From positions 1-14,728 of the forward strand of contig SLLW01000033.1 in the NCBI GenBank assembly GCA_007133875.1: 14,728 bases of DNA. The letters run 5' to 3'. Made by a program: the position numbers and the translations under genes. Shown in pieces: positions 12,745 through 14,728 of this stretch. Under the pieces are notes generated by a model, which saw only the letters and a list, made by a program, of their open reading frames with translations, was not told the DNA's origin and did no database searches. Source of the stretch: Balneolales bacterium (GTDB taxonomy: Bacteria > Bacteroidota > Rhodothermia > Balneolales > Natronogracilivirgulaceae). Every line of letters begins with the position of its first letter. Position 1 is the first letter of the stretch.

Positions 12745-14728
12745 TTGGCCTTTTTGAGAAAACTGATCTTCTTCTGGATCATTGTTACGGGCATTTTTGC
12801 TTCGTCAAATCTGCAGGCACAGGTTACGGTGCAAATACAGCAGAGTTTTGCCGTTCCCGATGCCGATTCCGTCTTTCAACTCGATTCCTGGATTCTTCCC
12901 GATACGTTTGAGGCTTACGCTGATACCACCGCGCTCCCACCCGGGGCCTGGACATTGGAGCCGATCTCCGGACGATGGAGCTGGGACGTCCCCCCTGAAA
13001 CCAGGGCTCGTGCCGATTCGATTCACGTTACATATGAGTATTGGCCGCTTGACTTGCCGGTATCGATATACGAAAGGAGGCTGGTGGATGCCGACACCAT
13101 TGACGAAGACGATCTTGAACCGGAGGAGTTCGATCAGATCACACGACGCCCGGCCCGTCAACAGGAGCTGTTCAGAGACACCGACCTGCAACGGAGCGGA
13201 AGTATCCGTCGCGGGGTGGTCGTAGGATCCGCTCAGGATTTTTCACTGGAAAGCGGACTCAATTTTGATGTATCCGGAAATATAACGGAGGATATCGAAC
13301 TGGTGGCATCGTTGACCGATCGCAGCACTCCTATCCAACCCGATGGGACTACCCAGACCCTCCGCGAATTTGATCAGGTATACATCCGCCTGCAGCACGA
13401 AATGGGTATGCTCCAGATGGGGGATATCGATATGCGGCTGGATAGAAGCAACTTCGCGGTGATTGACCGCCGCCTTCAGGGGGTTGACATTCAGGCGGAC
13501 CTGGATCGGTACGGGGAGTACCAGGGTTCTGCCGCCGTGGTGCGTGGGAAATACCACGAAATGGAGTTCCCGGGCGAGGATGGCATGCAAGGGCCCTATC
13601 GCCTGCGTGGTGCCGAAAACGAATCATTCATCATCGTTCTGGCGGGATCCGAACGGGTTTATATCAACGGACAGCGAATGGTCAGGGGAGAGGAAAATGA
13701 TTATGTCATCGACTACGGACTTGGAGAAATCACCTTTACATCCAACCGGATCATCACCGATCACACCCGGATAACCGTCGACTTTCAATATATGACCGAT
13801 GCCTATACACGAACAGTGGTGGCTGCAGAGGCGGAGACCGATCAGTTGATGAATGGACGTATCTCATTCGGGGCATCGGTGATTCGTGAATCGGATAATG
13901 TAAACCTGAGCACGCAGTTGTTATTGACGGATTCGGAACGCGAGGTGCTTCGCCAGGCCGGTGATGATCCCGACAGGGCTGTCATCACCGGAGCGGATTC
14001 CGTGGGATTCCGCAGAGATGCCGACTTTTTACTTTACAGCCGGATTGATACCCTGTATGACGGCGAACAGTATGAAATTTTTGAACACATCCCCGGCGAC
14101 TCTTCGGGGGTATACCGTGTGGATTTCAGCCGGGTGGATGAAGGGGAAGGAGACTATCGCCGGGTCGGTCGTGCCGCCAACGGTATTTTATACGAATGGG
14201 TTGGGCCCGGCCAGGGTAACTATATACCGCAAAGACGGATTTCCCGGCCGATAGAGCAAAGTATGATAGCACTGCGAAGCACTATTCGTGCAACATCCCA
14301 TCTGAACATTTACGGGGAGTGGGCAGGAAGCCATTTTGACCAGAACCGGTTGTCAGCAATTGATGATGATAACAACAACGATATGAGCTTTATGGCAGGT
14401 ATCGGCATGACTCCTTATGAATCCCGTATCGGTACATTCACCTTTGATATCCGGGGTCGGTATGAAGGAGAACATTTCGCGTATTTCGATCGTGTGCGGG
14501 AGGTCGAATTTAACCGGCGTTGGAATCTGACAGATATGAGCAATGCTCGTGAGAAACGATTGGAAGGAACAGGAAGCTGGTCACCCCTGGAACAAACCCG
14601 GTTGGATATTGGCGGGGGGGTGATCGATCGCGGTGAATTCGGGGGAGCACGGGGTGATGTGCACCTGATTTCAGGTGAAGAGGGCCGGCCGGGGGTGGAT
14701 TACTATCTCGAATACATAACCAGCGAAG
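12745..14728 (+). CDS. Large exported, probably outer-membrane protein resembling SprA-like surface proteins (3' end outside window)
   Basis: The frame opens after a TAA at 12736-12738 and runs without a stop for 661 codons to the right edge. The only early starts are TTG at 12745 and TTG at 12754; the first in-frame ATG is more than 600 nt further in. From 12745 the N-terminus is a clear signal peptide: LRKLIFF, a hydrophobic core, then ASSNLQAQ with likely cleavage after LQA (about residue 25). Residues 30-150 are Asp/Pro-rich. About 150-235 contain a GSIRRGVVVGSAQDFSLESG block and TPIQPDGTTQTLREFDQVYI. Further on, VYINGQRMVRGEENDYVIDY and GEITFTSNRIIT occur. From memory these blocks resemble large SprA-related outer-membrane proteins of the Bacteroidota/Chlorobiota group, some tied to gliding or type IX secretion. 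Amphipathic beta-like repeats in the second half fit a beta-barrel. The family assignment is inference; the export signal and reading frame are plain. No ribosome-binding site is visible. Confidence 0.75.
   Translation, partial: MAFLRKLIFFWIIVTGIFASSNLQAQVTVQIQQSFAVPDADSVFQLDSWILPDTFEAYADTTALPPGAWTLEPISGRWSWDVPPETRARADSIHVTYEYWPLDLPVSIYERRLVDADTIDEDDLEPEEFDQITRRPARQQELFRDTDLQRSGSIRRGVVVGSAQDFSLESGLNFDVSGNITEDIELVASLTDRSTPIQPDGTTQTLREFDQVYIRLQHEMGMLQMGDIDMRLDRSNFAVIDRRLQGVDIQADLDRYGEYQGSAAVVRGKYHEMEFPGEDGMQGPYRLRGAENESFIIVLAGSERVYINGQRMVRGEENDYVIDYGLGEITFTSNRIITDHTRITVDFQYMTDAYTRTVVAAEAETDQLMNGRISFGASVIRESDNVNLSTQLLLTDSEREVLRQAGDDPDRAVITGADSVGFRRDADFLLYSRIDTLYDGEQYEIFEHIPGDSSGVYRVDFSRVDEGEGDYRRVGRAANGILYEWVGPGQGNYIPQRRISRPIEQSMIALRSTIRATSHLNIYGEWAGSHFDQNRLSAIDDDNNNDMSFMAGIGMTPYESRIGTFTFDIRGRYEGEHFAYFDRVREVEFNRRWNLTDMSNAREKRLEGTGSWSPLEQTRLDIGGGVIDRGEFGGARGDVHLISGEEGRPGVDYYLEYITSE

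Noticed and set aside
12782..13225. 147-codon plus-strand frame at the start of the large surface-protein gene
   Set aside because: It is an off-frame shadow (Arg/Pro/Ser-rich) of the longer open frame, which has a signal peptide and continues without a stop to the window edge.
1..14728. CRISPR arrays, tRNA/rRNA genes, transposases, phage or defence genes
   Set aside because: Read for on both strands; no regularly spaced repeats, tRNA-like cloverleaf sequences or related protein motifs were seen.

Overview
The window looks like an ordinary chromosomal core region of a Gram-negative bacterium from the FCB (Bacteroidota/Chlorobiota/Balneolota-like) lineage. I lean towards Balneolota/Rhodothermota, from overall impression rather than any search. 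The grounds are: ribosomal protein S1 with long charged extensions at both ends; an rpsF-rpsR-rplI cluster without ssb or priB; several genes with weak or no Shine-Dalgarno sequence; two candidate promoters of the TTG-N20-TAnnTTT type; and, at the right edge, a large exported protein resembling the SprA-like outer-membrane proteins of this group.

Layout, left to right. (1) rpsA (ribosomal protein S1), entering from the left edge and ending in a strong intrinsic terminator. (2) nadA (quinolinate synthase, NAD biosynthesis) on the + strand. (3) A palindromic spacer and a bidirectional terminator. (4) Two minus-strand genes: a small unrecognised 83-residue protein and a MoxR-family AAA+ ATPase. 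(5) After a divergent intergenic region, a + strand operon nuoJ-nuoK-nuoL-nuoM-phhB-nuoN. It encodes most of the proton-pumping membrane arm of respiratory complex I, with a pterin-4a-carbinolamine dehydratase gene inserted between nuoM and nuoN. (6) rpsF-rpsR-rplI (S6, S18, L9), with a leader hairpin and candidate promoter before it and an intrinsic terminator after it. (7) The 5' part (about 660 codons) of a large secreted, probably outer-membrane protein that starts at a TTG codon and runs off the right edge.

Functionally the window is mostly housekeeping: translation (S1, S6, S18, L9), NAD supply (NadA) and NADH oxidation with proton pumping (NuoJKLMN). All charged or aromatic residues known to matter in the Nuo pump subunits are present, so the membrane arm should be functional. 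The complex I genes for the quinone module and peripheral arm (A-I) are not upstream of nuoJ, where the divergent moxR gene sits, so the nuo locus is split or rearranged.

I found no CRISPR array, tRNA, rRNA, transposase, phage gene or clear defence system, and no evidence of a wholly new multi-gene system. The points most worth a second look are the pterin dehydratase inside the complex I operon, the orphan moxR next to an unrecognised small protein, the overlap of the rpsA terminator with a perfect ribosome-binding site before nadA, and the hairpin leader of rpsF.
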